Of a stretch of 64,000 nt of DNA, positions 34,086 to 42,896 are shown one piece after another. The translations under genes were made by a program, and so were the position numbers. How positions within the stretch are numbered: position 1 is the first letter of the stretch; every line of letters begins with the position of its first letter. The stretch comes from Stenotrophomonas sp. ESTM1D_MKCIP4_1 (GTDB taxonomy: Bacteria; Pseudomonadota; Gammaproteobacteria; Xanthomonadales; Xanthomonadaceae). The stretch is from contig NZ_CP026004.1 in NCBI RefSeq assembly GCF_003086895.1, forward strand, positions 1,710,731-1,774,730. Reading direction: 5' to 3'. The notes beneath the pieces are model-generated. The model made no database searches. It saw only the letters and a program-made list of their open reading frames with translations, and was not told the origin of the DNA.

Positions 34086-34130
34086 CATCTGTGAACTAGA
34101 CTGCGCGCGGATAATCATCTGTGAACTGGA
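34086..34130. promoter_or_regulatory. Direct repeats in the esterase-LysR divergent promoter
   Basis: CATCTGTGAACTAGA (34086-34100) and CATCTGTGAACTGGA (34116-34130) are 30 bp apart, close to three helical turns, in the 97-bp gap between the divergent starts. They are likely regulator sites for the LysR protein, which would be on the same DNA face. Confidence 0.5.
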
Positions 34131-34139
34131 TTCACTGAC

Positions 34140-35057
34140 ATGGCGCGACCCGACATCAACCGATCCGGCGAACTGGAAGTGTTCGTGCGGGTGATCGAGA
34201 CCGGTGGCTTTTCTGCGGCGGCCCGTTCGCTGGACATGACGCCCTCGGCGGTGAGCAAACTGGTGGCGCGGCTGGAGCAGCGGCTGGGCACGCGCCTGCT
34301 GCAGCGTTCCACCCGCCAGCTGCAGCTGACCCCGGAGGGCTGCGCGTTCTATGAGCGCGGCCTGCGCGTGCTGGCCGACCTGGAAGAGGCCGAGCGCTGT
34401 GCCAGTGCCCATGCCGAGCCGCGCGGACGGCTGCGGGTCAATTCCAACGTGCCCTTCGGCCAGCACTTCCTGTTGCCGCTGCTGCCACGGTTCCTGCAGC
34501 AGAACCCGCAGGTGGGCGTGGACCTGACCTTGAATGACGAGGTGATCGACCTGCTGGAGCAGCGCACCGACGTGGCCGTGCGGGCGGGGCCGCTGAAGAG
34601 TTCCAGCCTGGTGGCGCGGCGATTGGGGTCGACCCGGATGATGATCGTGGCAGCGCCTGCGTATGCGCGCCTGCACGGTCTGCCGGGCACGGCCGAGGAA
34701 CTGCAGGCGCACAACCGGTTGGATATCGGCCACGCCCGCGCGATGCAGGGCTGGCCGGTGCTGCACGACGGCCGCGAACTGCGGGTGCTGCCCAGCGGCA
34801 ATGCCCGCGCCAGCAATGGTGACGCGCTGCGCCAGCTGGTGCTGGGCGGCCTGGGCATGGCGCGGCTGGCCGCGTTCCAGGTGCAGGCGGATGTGGCGGC
34901 GGGGCGCCTGGTGCCGGTGCTTGAAGCGGCCAATCCCGGTGATCTGGAAGAGGTCCACGCGGTGTTCCTGGGGCAGGGCGGTTACCTGCCGCTGCGGGTG
35001 CGCGTGTTGCTGGATTTCCTGGTGGAGAACGTGGATCTGGCGCGGCCGCTGGGGTGA
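34140..35057 (+). CDS. LysR-family regulator
   Basis: A 305-residue regulator with an N-terminal winged helix (VFVRVIETGGFSAAARSLDM, SAVSKLVARLEQRLG) and a periplasmic-binding-protein-like effector domain (about 92-290). It is divergent from the exported esterase, which is therefore its likely target; the effector is unknown. The start ATG at 34140 is only 10 bp from the second CATCTGTGAACT repeat, consistent with autoregulation. It belongs to the CrgA/AaeR-like subgroup by general form. Confidence 0.85.
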   Translation: MARPDINRSGELEVFVRVIETGGFSAAARSLDMTPSAVSKLVARLEQRLGTRLLQRSTRQLQLTPEGCAFYERGLRVLADLEEAERCASAHAEPRGRLRVNSNVPFGQHFLLPLLPRFLQQNPQVGVDLTLNDEVIDLLEQRTDVAVRAGPLKSSSLVARRLGSTRMMIVAAPAYARLHGLPGTAEELQAHNRLDIGHARAMQGWPVLHDGRELRVLPSGNARASNGDALRQLVLGGLGMARLAAFQVQADVAAGRLVPVLEAANPGDLEEVHAVFLGQGGYLPLRVRVLLDFLVENVDLARPLG

Positions 35058-35084
35058 CCCGCACCGCGCCGCCCGGCAACCATA

Positions 35085-35133
35085 TTGCCGGCCAGCGGCC
35101 GGCACTACCCGTAGATCCACGCCATGCGTGGAT
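35085..35133. repeat. Inverted and direct SMAG elements
   Basis: An inverse element with core TGCCGGCCAGCGGCCGGCA and terminal CTAC (35085-35108) is followed by a forward GTAG element with core ATCCACGCCATGCGTGGAT (35111-35133). They lie between the convergent LysR gene and recN. Confidence 0.75.
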
Positions 35134-35141
35134 GAACGCGG

Positions 35142-36818
35142 TCAATCCGGCGAGTTCGACGCTACCAGCAGCTTGCGGGCGGCGGCGCGCGCTTCCTTGC
35201 TCACTTCCACGCCACCCAGCATGCGTGCCAGCTCTTCTTCGCGTGCCTTGGTGTCCAGCTTTTCCACGGCGCTCTGGGTCATGCCTTCCACCGGGGCCTT
35301 GCTGACCCGGTAATGGGCATGGCCCTTGGACGCGACCTGCGGCAGGTGGGTCACGCACAGCACCTGCCGCTTCTCGCCCAGGGCGCGCAGCTTCTGGCCG
35401 ACGATGTCGGCCACCGCGCCGCCGATGCCCGAATCGACTTCGTCGAACACCATGGTCGGCACCGCATCCAGGTCCAGTGCCGCCACTTCGATGGCCAGTG
35501 AGATGCGCGAGAGTTCACCGCCGGAGGCGACCTTGCGCAGCGCACGCGGCGGCTGGCCGGCGTTGGCCGCCACCAGGAACTCCACGCGCTCGGCACCCTG
35601 CGGGTCCGGCTTGCCGCCGTCCTGCGGTTCCAGCTCGATCAGGAACTGGCCGCCGCCCATGCCCAGTTCGGCAATGATGCTGGTGGTGGTGGCCGACAGC
35701 TCGGCCGCGGCGGTGCGGCGGCTGGCACTGAGCACTTCGGCCTGCACGCGCCAGGCGGCCGCAGCCTTGTCGATCTCACCGGCCAGGCGCTGCAGGCGCT
35801 CGTCGGCGCCACGCAGCTGCTCCACTTCGGCATGCATGCGTTCGCGCTGCGCGCCCAGTTCATCCATCGGCACGCGATGCTTGCGGGCCAGGTCGTGCAG
35901 ACGGCCGAGGCGGCGCTCGTTCTCCTCGAACTGCTCCGGGTCGGCATCAAGGTCGTCATGCACGCGGTCCAGCAGCGACAGGGCTTCGTGCAGCTGGATC
36001 GAGGCGTTTTCGATCAGGCCGTCCACCTCGCCCAGGCGCGGGTCGTGCTCGAGCAGGCGCGACAGTTCGTGGCGCACCTGCTGCAGCAGGTCCAGCGCCG
36101 AGCTGCCGTCATCGCCGTTGAGCTGGTTGCTGGCCGCCTGGCAGGCACTCAGCAGGGCGCTGGCATGCGCCTGGCGGCGATGGCTGGCGCCTAGCGCAGC
36201 AATCGATTCGGGTTCCAGATCCTCGCGGTCCAGCTCACGCAGCTGGTGTTCGAGGAAGCCGATGCGGTCGGAAACGTCGCCCTGTTGCGACAGGGCCAGG
36301 GATTCATCCACCAGCGTCTGCCACGCGGCGGCGGCGCGGCGGACCTGCCGGCGCTCGTCCTCGTTGCGGGCATAGGCATCCAGCAGGGCCAGCTGCGACG
36401 GGCGGGTCAGCAGGGCCTGCTGCTCATGCTGGCCGTGGATTTCCACCAGCCGCCCGGCCAGTTCGGCCAGCTGCGCCAGGGTGACCGGGCGCCCGTTGAT
36501 CCACGAGCGCGAGCCGCCATCGGCACGGATGACCCGGCGCAGCTGGCACTGGTCCTCGTCGTCCAGTTCGTTGTCGGCCAGCCACTGGCGTGCGGCCTGC
36601 AGCTGGTCCAGGGCGAATTCGGCCGACAGTTCGGCGCGGGCAGCACCATGGCGGACCACGCCGCTGTCAGCGCGCAGGCCGGAGAGGAAGCCCAGCGCGT
36701 CGACCATCAGCGACTTGCCGGCGCCGGTCTCGCCTGAAACGACGGTCATGCCGGGCCCGAACTCGAGCTCGGTGGCGCGGACGACGGCGAAATCCTTGAT
36801 CGAAAGATGTCTGAGCAT
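35142..36818 (-). CDS. recN: DNA repair protein RecN
   Basis: A 558-residue SMC-like ATPase for double-strand-break repair. MLRHLSIKDFAVV and Walker A GETGAGKS (about residues 29-36) are at the N-terminus, IHGQHEQQALL follows, then two coiled-coil arms, and at the C-terminus the signature ASGGELSRI, Walker B MVFDEVDSGIGG and the H-loop LCVTHLPQVAS. ATG 36818 matches the family start; the longer frame upstream does not. The position next to hrcA is common in this family of bacteria. Confidence 0.96.
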   Translation of the reverse strand: MLRHLSIKDFAVVRATELEFGPGMTVVSGETGAGKSLMVDALGFLSGLRADSGVVRHGAARAELSAEFALDQLQAARQWLADNELDDEDQCQLRRVIRADGGSRSWINGRPVTLAQLAELAGRLVEIHGQHEQQALLTRPSQLALLDAYARNEDERRQVRRAAAAWQTLVDESLALSQQGDVSDRIGFLEHQLRELDREDLEPESIAALGASHRRQAHASALLSACQAASNQLNGDDGSSALDLLQQVRHELSRLLEHDPRLGEVDGLIENASIQLHEALSLLDRVHDDLDADPEQFEENERRLGRLHDLARKHRVPMDELGAQRERMHAEVEQLRGADERLQRLAGEIDKAAAAWRVQAEVLSASRRTAAAELSATTTSIIAELGMGGGQFLIELEPQDGGKPDPQGAERVEFLVAANAGQPPRALRKVASGGELSRISLAIEVAALDLDAVPTMVFDEVDSGIGGAVADIVGQKLRALGEKRQVLCVTHLPQVASKGHAHYRVSKAPVEGMTQSAVEKLDTKAREEELARMLGGVEVSKEARAAARKLLVASNSPD

Positions 36819-36877
36819 GGGTACAGGGGTGTCTGAGCCGCGCAACGCTAGCACGCGCGACGGGGTGGTCCAATGAC

Positions 36878-36906
36878 TTGCCAAGGCGACGCACCGCCAT
36901 TATCTA
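36878..36906 (+). promoter_or_regulatory. Candidate promoter of hrcA
   Basis: TTGCCA (36878-36883) and TATCTA (36901-36906) at 17-bp spacing fit sigma-70. The overlapping CTTGCCA ... CCATTATCT also resembles a sigma-32 site. It lies 27 bp before ATG 36933. I looked for the CIRCE inverted repeat (TTAGCACTC/GAGTGCTAA) here and found none. Confidence 0.55.
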
Positions 36907-36932
36907 ATGTCCGTGTCTCACAGGTTGATTCC

Positions 36933-37997
36933 ATGCACGGTTCCGCTGACCAGCTTGCCCCGCGTGCGCGCCATCTGCTGCGCACGCTGATAGCGCGCTA
37001 CATCCAGGACGGTGAGCCGGTCGGCTCGCAGACGCTGGCGCGCGTGGCCGGGCTGGAGGTCAGCCCGGCCACCATCCGCAACATCCTGGGCGATCTGGAG
37101 GATCTGGGCCTGCTGGCCTCGCCGCATACCTCGGCCGGGCGGATCCCGACCGCGCACGGCTACCGGGTCTTTGTCGACAGCCTGCTGCAGATGCAGCCGC
37201 CGGGCGAGGGGGAACTGGCCCGGCTGCGCCATGAGCTGGCCGGTGGCGGCAGCACCCAGGCCCTGCTCGGCAGTGCGTCGGAGCTGCTGTCGGCAATGAG
37301 CCATTTCGTCGGGGTGGTCAGTGCGCCGCGCCGCGAGCAGTTCGCCTTCCGCCAGATCGATTTCGTGGCGCTGGATGGGCGCCGGGTGCTGGCGATCCTG
37401 GTGTTTGCCGACAACGAAGTGCAGAACCGGGTCATCGAGACCCGCCAGGACTTCGAGCCCGGCCAGCTGGAACAGGTGGCCAACTACCTCAATGCCCATT
37501 TCGCCGGCCTGCCGCTGGCCGAGATCCGCACCCGCCTGCTGCTGGAGCTGCGTGATGCCCGTTCCGAGCTGGAACAGCTGCTGGCCCACAGCATCGAACT
37601 GGCCGAGCAGGCCCTGCAACCGCCAGCCGACGACATGCTGGTGGCCGGCCAGACCCGGCTGATGGGGGTGCAGGACCTGTCCGACCTGGAACGGCTGCGC
37701 GAGCTGTTCGAGCTGTTTTCCAGCAAGCGCGAGATCCTGCAGCTGCTGGAGCGGACGATCCAGGCCCCGGGCGTGCGCATCTTCATCGGCGAAGAGACCG
37801 GGATGATGCCGCTGCAGGGGGTTTCGCTGGTCACCGCGCCCTATACGGCCAATGGCCAGGTGCTGGGCGTGCTGGGGGTGATCGGGCCGAAGCGGATGGC
37901 GTACGACCGGGTGATTCCCCTGGTCCAGGCCACCGCGGACGTACTCGGGGCGGCCTTTTCGCCCCCGCGACGCGGTCCAGGGCCGGCCGACGCTTGA
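36933..37997 (+). CDS. hrcA: Heat-inducible transcription repressor HrcA
   Basis: A 354-residue repressor that binds CIRCE elements of chaperone genes and is kept active by GroEL. It has an N-terminal winged helix (ARHLLRTLIARYIQDGEPVG, SPATIRNILGDLEDLGLL, HTSAGRIPTAHGYRVFVD) and a GAF-like domain with inserted dimerisation region. ATG 36933 is the family start. It opens hrcA-grpE-dnaK-dnaJ; grpE starts 63 bp downstream. Confidence 0.96.
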   Translation: MHGSADQLAPRARHLLRTLIARYIQDGEPVGSQTLARVAGLEVSPATIRNILGDLEDLGLLASPHTSAGRIPTAHGYRVFVDSLLQMQPPGEGELARLRHELAGGGSTQALLGSASELLSAMSHFVGVVSAPRREQFAFRQIDFVALDGRRVLAILVFADNEVQNRVIETRQDFEPGQLEQVANYLNAHFAGLPLAEIRTRLLLELRDARSELEQLLAHSIELAEQALQPPADDMLVAGQTRLMGVQDLSDLERLRELFELFSSKREILQLLERTIQAPGVRIFIGEETGMMPLQGVSLVTAPYTANGQVLGVLGVIGPKRMAYDRVIPLVQATADVLGAAFSPPRRGPGPADA

Positions 37998-38020
37998 AAC
38001 GCAGCATCCCGCCCACACTA
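37993..38020 (+). promoter_or_regulatory. Weak sigma-32-like promoter before grpE
   Basis: CTTGAAA (from 37993) and CCCACACTA (38012-38020) are at about sigma-32 spacing, overlapping the end of hrcA and 40 bp before the grpE ATG. The -10 part deviates from CCCCATNT. Confidence 0.35.
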
Positions 38021-38060
38021 GGGTGGGTGGAGGCGGAGAGTGACCGCCAGGGACCCAGAC

Positions 38061-38576
38061 ATGAACCAAGAACATCCAGATATCGAATCCCAGCAGAGCG
38101 CCGCTGATGCGGCCGCCGCCGCAGGCACCCATGACGAACTGGAGCGCCTGCGCGCCGAGGTCGAGCAGGTCAAGGCCGATGCGCTGCGTGAGCGCGCCGA
38201 CCTTGAAAACCAGCGCAAGCGCGTGGCCCGCGACATCGACCAGGCCCGCAAGTTCGCCAACGAAAAGCTGCTGGGCGAACTGCTGCCGGTGTTTGACAGC
38301 CTGGATGCCGGCCTGAAGGCCGCCGGCGACGACGCCAACCCGCTGCGAGAGGGGCTGGAAATGACCTACAAGCAGCTGCTGAAGGTCGCCGCCGACAACG
38401 GCCTGGTCCTGCTGGACCCGACCGGCCAGCCGTTCAACCCGGAACACCACCAGGCCATCAGCCAGGTGCCGGCCCCCGGTGCCGCCCCCGGCAGCGTGGT
38501 GACCGTGTTCCAGAAGGGCTACCTGCTCAACGAGCGCCTGCTGCGGCCGGCGCTGGTGGTGGTGGCCGCCGACTGA
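38061..38576 (+). CDS. grpE: Nucleotide exchange factor GrpE
   Basis: A 171-residue co-chaperone that releases ADP from DnaK. An acidic, Ala/Gln-rich N-terminus is followed by a long helix ([38 protein letters not shown]) and the C-terminal beta-wing with [10 protein letters not shown] and [24 protein letters not shown] 38061 is chosen; GTG 38040 would add seven residues. It precedes dnaK by 186 bp, a gap holding a REP palindrome and a sigma-32 promoter candidate. Confidence 0.96.
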   Translation: MNQEHPDIESQQSAADAAAAAGTHDELERLRAEVEQVKADALRERADLENQRKRVARDIDQARKFANEKLLGELLPVFDSLDAGLKAAGDDANPLREGLEMTYKQLLKVAADNGLVLLDPTGQPFNPEHHQAISQVPAPGAAPGSVVTVFQKGYLLNERLLRPALVVVAAD

Positions 38577-38584
38577 CCCGGCGC

Positions 38585-38633
38585 CCCGGGCGCAAAGCCG
38601 CCCGGGATCGGTCGCGCCGGGCCATGCCCGGCG
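38585..38633. repeat. Hairpin and CCGGGCATGCCCGG palindrome between grpE and dnaK
   Basis: A CCCGGGCG / CGCCCGGG stem (38585-38606) is likely the grpE terminator or attenuator. It is followed by the palindrome CGCCGGGCCATGCCCGGCG (38615-38633), which recurs at 47149-47167. Confidence 0.6.
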
Positions 38634-38669
38634 AACCTTGAACGGTTGAACACAGCGTTCGGGTGATGG

Positions 38670-38698
38670 CTTGAATGTTCCACGAGCCTCCCCCACAT
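38670..38698 (+). promoter_or_regulatory. Candidate sigma-32 heat-shock promoter of dnaK
   Basis: CTTGAAT (38670-38676) and CCCCACAT (38691-38698), with 15 bp between CTTGAA and CCCC, closely match CTTGAAA-N11-16-CCCCATNT. They lie 65 bp before ATG 38763. dnaK can thus be induced by heat independently of hrcA-grpE. Confidence 0.7.
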
Positions 38699-38762
38699 CC
38701 CATTCATCCACCGGCCGACCGGCCGGACTGACACCCACAAGCATTCTTCAGGAGTCTCCCCC

Positions 38763-40685
38763 ATGGGCAAGATCATTGGTATCGACCTCGGCACCACCAA
38801 CTCGTGCGTGGCGATCATGGACGGCGGCAAGGCCCGCGTCATCGAGAATTCGGAAGGCGATCGCACCACCCCGTCGATCGTCGCCTACACCAAGGACGGC
38901 GAAGTCCTGGTCGGCGCCTCGGCCAAGCGCCAGGCCGTCACCAACCCCAAGAACACCTTCTACGCGGTGAAGCGCCTGATCGGCCGCAAGTTCACCGACG
39001 CTGAAGTGCAGAAGGACATCGCCCACGTCCCGTACAGCATCCTGGCCCACGACAATGGCGACGCCTGGGTGTCCACCAGCGATGCCAAGCGCATGGCGCC
39101 GCAGGAAATCTCGGCCAAGGTGCTGGAAAAGATGAAGAAGACCGCCGAGGACTTCCTCGGTGAAAAGGTCACCGAAGCGGTCATCACCGTGCCGGCCTAC
39201 TTCAACGACAGCCAGCGCCAGGCGACCAAGGACGCCGGCCGCATCGCCGGTCTGGACGTCAAGCGCATCATCAACGAGCCGACCGCGGCCGCGCTGGCCT
39301 ATGGCCTGGACAAGGGCGACAACAAGGATCGCAAGATCGTGGTGTACGACCTGGGCGGCGGCACCTTCGACGTCTCGGTGATCGAGATCGCCAACGTCGA
39401 CGGTGAGAAGCAGTTTGAAGTGCTGGCCACCAACGGCGACACCTTCCTGGGCGGCGAAGATTTCGACAACCGCGTCATCGAGTACCTGGTCGAAGAGTTC
39501 AACAAGGACCAGGGCATCGACCTGCGCAAGGATCCGCTGGCCCTGCAGCGCCTGAAGGACGCCGCCGAGCGCGCCAAGATCGAGCTGTCCAGCGCCCAGC
39601 AGACCGAAGTGAACCTGCCGTACGTCACCGCCGATGCCTCGGGTCCGAAGCACCTGAACATCAAGCTGACCCGCGCCAAGCTGGAATCGCTGGTGGACGA
39701 GCTGATCAAGAAGTCGATCGAGCCGTGCCGCGTCGCCCTGAACGATGCCGGCCTGCGCTCGAGCGACATCAGCGAAGTGATCCTGGTCGGTGGCCAGACC
39801 CGCATGCCGAAGGTGCAGCAGGCGGTGACCGAGTTCTTCGGCAAGGAACCGCGCAAGGACGTCAACCCGGACGAAGCCGTGGCACTGGGTGCGGCGATCC
39901 AGGGCGGCGTGCTGGGCGGCGACGTCAAGGACGTGCTGCTGCTGGACGTGACCCCGCTGTCGCTGGGCATCGAGACCATGGGCGGCGTGTTCACCAAGAT
40001 CATCGAGAAGAACACCACCATCCCGACCAAGGCCTCGCAGGTGTTCTCCACCGCCGAGGACAACCAGTCGGCCGTGACCGTGCACGTGCTGCAGGGTGAG
40101 CGCGAACAGGCCCGCTTCAACAAGTCGCTGGCCAAGTTCGACCTGTCCGGCATCGAGCCGGCCCCGCGTGGCCTGCCGCAGGTGGAAGTGTCCTTCGACA
40201 TCGACGCCAACGGCATCCTGCACGTGTCGGCCAAGGACAAGAAGACCAACAAGGAACAGAAGGTCGAGATCAAGGCCGGTTCGGGTCTGTCCGAGGAAGA
40301 GATCGCACGCATGGTCGCCGACGCGGAAGCCAACCGCGAAGAAGACAAGAAGTTCCAGGAACTGGTGCAGGCCCGCAACCAGGCCGACGCCCTGATCCAC
40401 GGCACCCGCAGCGCCATCACCGAGCACGGCAGCAAGGTGGGCGGCGATGTCATCGGCAAGGTCGAGGCGGCGCTGGCCGACCTGGAAACCGCGATGAAGG
40501 GTGACGACAAGGCACAGATCGAAGCCAAGTCGAAGGTGCTGGAAGAAGCCGGCCAGGCGCTGTTCGCCGCTGCTTCGGCCGACCAGGGCGGTGCCCCGGG
40601 TGCCGACGCCGGCAACGCAGGCAAGGCGCAGGATGACGTGGTGGACGCCGAGTTCACCGAAGTCAAGGACGACAAGAAGTCCTGA
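38763..40685 (+). CDS. dnaK: Chaperone DnaK (Hsp70)
   Basis: A 640-residue ATP-dependent chaperone. The nucleotide-binding domain starts [20 protein letters not shown] and includes [13 protein letters not shown] and [13 protein letters not shown]. The substrate-binding domain with [14 protein letters not shown] follows, then the helical lid and a C-terminal tail ending [15 protein letters not shown] lies 10 bp before ATG 38763. Full length and intact. It works with GrpE and DnaJ encoded on either side. Confidence 0.99.
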   Translation: MGKIIGIDLGTTNSCVAIMDGGKARVIENSEGDRTTPSIVAYTKDGEVLVGASAKRQAVTNPKNTFYAVKRLIGRKFTDAEVQKDIAHVPYSILAHDNGDAWVSTSDAKRMAPQEISAKVLEKMKKTAEDFLGEKVTEAVITVPAYFNDSQRQATKDAGRIAGLDVKRIINEPTAAALAYGLDKGDNKDRKIVVYDLGGGTFDVSVIEIANVDGEKQFEVLATNGDTFLGGEDFDNRVIEYLVEEFNKDQGIDLRKDPLALQRLKDAAERAKIELSSAQQTEVNLPYVTADASGPKHLNIKLTRAKLESLVDELIKKSIEPCRVALNDAGLRSSDISEVILVGGQTRMPKVQQAVTEFFGKEPRKDVNPDEAVALGAAIQGGVLGGDVKDVLLLDVTPLSLGIETMGGVFTKIIEKNTTIPTKASQVFSTAEDNQSAVTVHVLQGEREQARFNKSLAKFDLSGIEPAPRGLPQVEVSFDIDANGILHVSAKDKKTNKEQKVEIKAGSGLSEEEIARMVADAEANREEDKKFQELVQARNQADALIHGTRSAITEHGSKVGGDVIGKVEAALADLETAMKGDDKAQIEAKSKVLEEAGQALFAAASADQGGAPGADAGNAGKAQDDVVDAEFTEVKDDKKS

Positions 40686-40697
40686 TCCGGACCGACG

Positions 40698-40722
40698 CGG
40701 GACGCTGGCCACCAGCGTCCCG
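40698..40722 (+). terminator. Hairpin after dnaK
   Basis: CGGGACGCTGG / CCAGCGTCCCG is an 11-bp stem with a 3-nt loop, followed by TTGT. It is likely a partial terminator reducing dnaJ level relative to dnaK (inference). Confidence 0.55.
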
Positions 40723-40839
40723 TTGTCGTACCAGGGTCCTGACCGCCTGCCGGCGTGTCGGGGCGCCCGACGCAAGAGCGGACCTGGTTCCGCTCTTCCG
40801 CTTTGACGAATCCCGACTTTCCGGAATGCGATCCACGAT

Positions 40840-41967
40840 ATGAGCAAGCGCGATTACTACGAAGTGCTGGGCGTTGCCCGCACCGCCACCGACGAAGAGC
40901 TGAAGAAGGCCTACCGTCGCTGCGCGATGAAGTTCCACCCGGACCGCAACCCGGGTGATGCGGCCGCCGAAGCCTCCTTCAAGGAGTGCAAGGAAGCCTA
41001 CGAAACGCTGTCCGACGGCAACAAGCGCCGCATGTACGATGCCCACGGCCACGCCGCGTTCGAGCACGGCATGGGCGGCGGCGGTGGTCCGGGCGGCCCG
41101 GACATGAACGATATCTTCGGCGATATCTTCGGCAACATCTTTGGTGGCGGCGGTGGTGGCCAGCGCCAGGCCCGTCGCGGTGCCGACATCGGCTATGTGA
41201 TGGAACTGGATCTGGAAGAGGCCGTGCGCGGTGTCGAGCGCCGGATCGAGATCCCGACCCTGGCCGAATGTGGCGACTGCGATGGCAGCGGCTCGGAAGA
41301 CGGCAAGGTCGAGACCTGCAACGTGTGCCATGGCCGCGGCCAGGTGCGCATCCAGCGCGGCATCTTCGCCATGCAGCAGGCCTGCCACAACTGCAACGGC
41401 CGCGGCCAGATCATCGCCAAGCCGTGCAAGACCTGCCACGGCAACGGCCGCATCGAGGAAGACAAGGTGCTGTCGGTGAAGGTGCCGGCCGGCGTCGATA
41501 CCGGTGACCGCATCCGCCTGCAGGGTGAAGGCGAGGCCGGCCCGGCCGGTACGCCGCCCGGTGACCTCTACGTGGAAGTGCGCGTGCGCGAGCACCACAT
41601 CTTCCAGCGTGATGGCGACGACCTGCACTGCGAAGTGCCGATCCGCATCTCGCAGGCCGCGCTGGGCGACACCGTGCGCGTGGCCACCCTTGGCGGCGAA
41701 GCGGAGATCCGCATCCCGGCCGAGACCCAGACCGGCAAGCTGTTCCGCCTGCGCGGCAAGGGCGTGCGTTCGGTACGCAGCCGCAGCGAAGGCGACCTGT
41801 ACTGCCGCGTGGTGGTGGAAACCCCGGTGAACCTGACCAACGATCAGCGCAAGCTGCTGGAACAGTTCGAGGCCACTTTCGTCGGCGAGGAAGCGCGCAA
41901 GCATTCGCCGAAGTCGGCCACCTTCATGGATGGCGTCAAGGGCTTCTGGGACCGCATGACGTCCTGA
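40840..41967 (+). CDS. dnaJ: Chaperone DnaJ (Hsp40)
   Basis: A 375-residue type I J-protein that delivers clients to DnaK and triggers its ATPase. It has the J domain (residues 1-70, HPD in [11 protein letters not shown]), a G/F region ([13 protein letters not shown]), and a zinc domain with four CxxCxGxG repeats ([32 protein letters not shown]), followed by the C-terminal substrate domains. All are intact. It lies 154 bp after dnaK, and a terminator follows. Confidence 0.98.
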   Translation: MSKRDYYEVLGVARTATDEELKKAYRRCAMKFHPDRNPGDAAAEASFKECKEAYETLSDGNKRRMYDAHGHAAFEHGMGGGGGPGGPDMNDIFGDIFGNIFGGGGGGQRQARRGADIGYVMELDLEEAVRGVERRIEIPTLAECGDCDGSGSEDGKVETCNVCHGRGQVRIQRGIFAMQQACHNCNGRGQIIAKPCKTCHGNGRIEEDKVLSVKVPAGVDTGDRIRLQGEGEAGPAGTPPGDLYVEVRVREHHIFQRDGDDLHCEVPIRISQAALGDTVRVATLGGEAEIRIPAETQTGKLFRLRGKGVRSVRSRSEGDLYCRVVVETPVNLTNDQRKLLEQFEATFVGEEARKHSPKSATFMDGVKGFWDRMTS

Positions 41968-41992
41968 TCCTTCAGGTACGTGTTGAACGACG

Positions 41993-42016
41993 ACGCCGGG
42001 CACTGCCCGGCGTTTT
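41993..42016. terminator. Terminator after dnaJ
   Basis: CGCCGGG / CCCGGCG stem followed by TTTT, located between dnaJ and the convergent AraC-family gene. Confidence 0.75.
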
Positions 42017-42025
42017 CGTATGCGA

Positions 42026-42823
42026 TCAGCGGAAAAACGCCGCCGGTGTCTGCCCCAGCTGACGCTTGAACATGCTGGTGAACGCACTGGGGCTGTCGTA
42101 GCCCATCGCCAGCGCCACATCGATCACCTTCTCGCCCACGGCCAGGCGCTCCATCGCGGCCAGCAGCCGCGCCTGCTGCCGCCACTGGCCGAAGGTCATG
42201 CCCAGTTCGCTGGCGAAATGGCGCTGGATCGTTTTCACGTCCACCGACAGCGCTTCGGACCAGTCCTGCAGGGTGGCTTCGTCACCGGGATGCTTCTGGA
42301 TGTGCTGGCAGATGCGCTGCAGCCGCGGATCGTTGGGCGTAGGCAGGTGCAGCGGCAGCACGTCCATGCGGTGCAGTTCGTCCAGCAGCAGGCGGACCAC
42401 GCGGCCATCGCGGCTGTCGTCGTGGTGTTCGCCTTCGATCTGGCTGGCGGCATGCAGCAGTTCGCGCAGCAAAGGCGCCACCTGCACCGCGAACGCTTCG
42501 GTAGCCAGCTGCGGGGCGAACGCCGGATCGATGTACAGGCTGCGCATGTGCACATCGGCGATGCAGTCCACCGCGTGGGCCATGCCGGCCGGCATCCAGA
42601 TGGCGCGGGTGGATGGCACCACCCAGCGGCCGACTTCCGAGCGCACCACCATCAGGCCGGACATCGCATAGACCAGCTGGTGGCGGCGGTGCCGGTGCGG
42701 CGATACCCGGGTGCCGGCGGGATAGTCCTTCACCCGGCAGGTTACCGGCCGGTGGCCGGGCACTTCGTTCCAGGGCGCGGACTCCCTGATCGCGCAGGGC
42801 GTGTCCTTTTTGCGATATGGCAT
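42026..42823 (-). CDS. AraC-family regulator
   Basis: A 265-residue regulator with an N-terminal cupin sensor (SPHRHRRHQLVYAMSGLMVV, IWMPAGMAHAVDC) and a C-terminal double helix-turn-helix (WSEALSVDVKTIQRHFASE, VIDVALAMGYDSPSAFTSMF). ATG 42823 gives MPYRKKDTP and a length usual for cupin-AraC proteins; a longer start at 42864 is possible. It is divergent from the MFS pump gene, 73 bp apart, and so probably controls it. Confidence 0.88.
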   Translation of the reverse strand: MPYRKKDTPCAIRESAPWNEVPGHRPVTCRVKDYPAGTRVSPHRHRRHQLVYAMSGLMVVRSEVGRWVVPSTRAIWMPAGMAHAVDCIADVHMRSLYIDPAFAPQLATEAFAVQVAPLLRELLHAASQIEGEHHDDSRDGRVVRLLLDELHRMDVLPLHLPTPNDPRLQRICQHIQKHPGDEATLQDWSEALSVDVKTIQRHFASELGMTFGQWRQQARLLAAMERLAVGEKVIDVALAMGYDSPSAFTSMFKRQLGQTPAAFFR

Positions 42824-42896
42824 GACCAGAACGCGGCGGAAGGGAGGGGGAGGGCACCGTAGCATGCACGGCTCGCCCCCATCCTGACTGCGCACC

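Noticed and set aside
36819..36932. CIRCE element before hrcA
   Set aside because: No TTAGCACTC / GAGTGCTAA pair could be found; the GCTAGCAC fragment at about 36847 has no partner.
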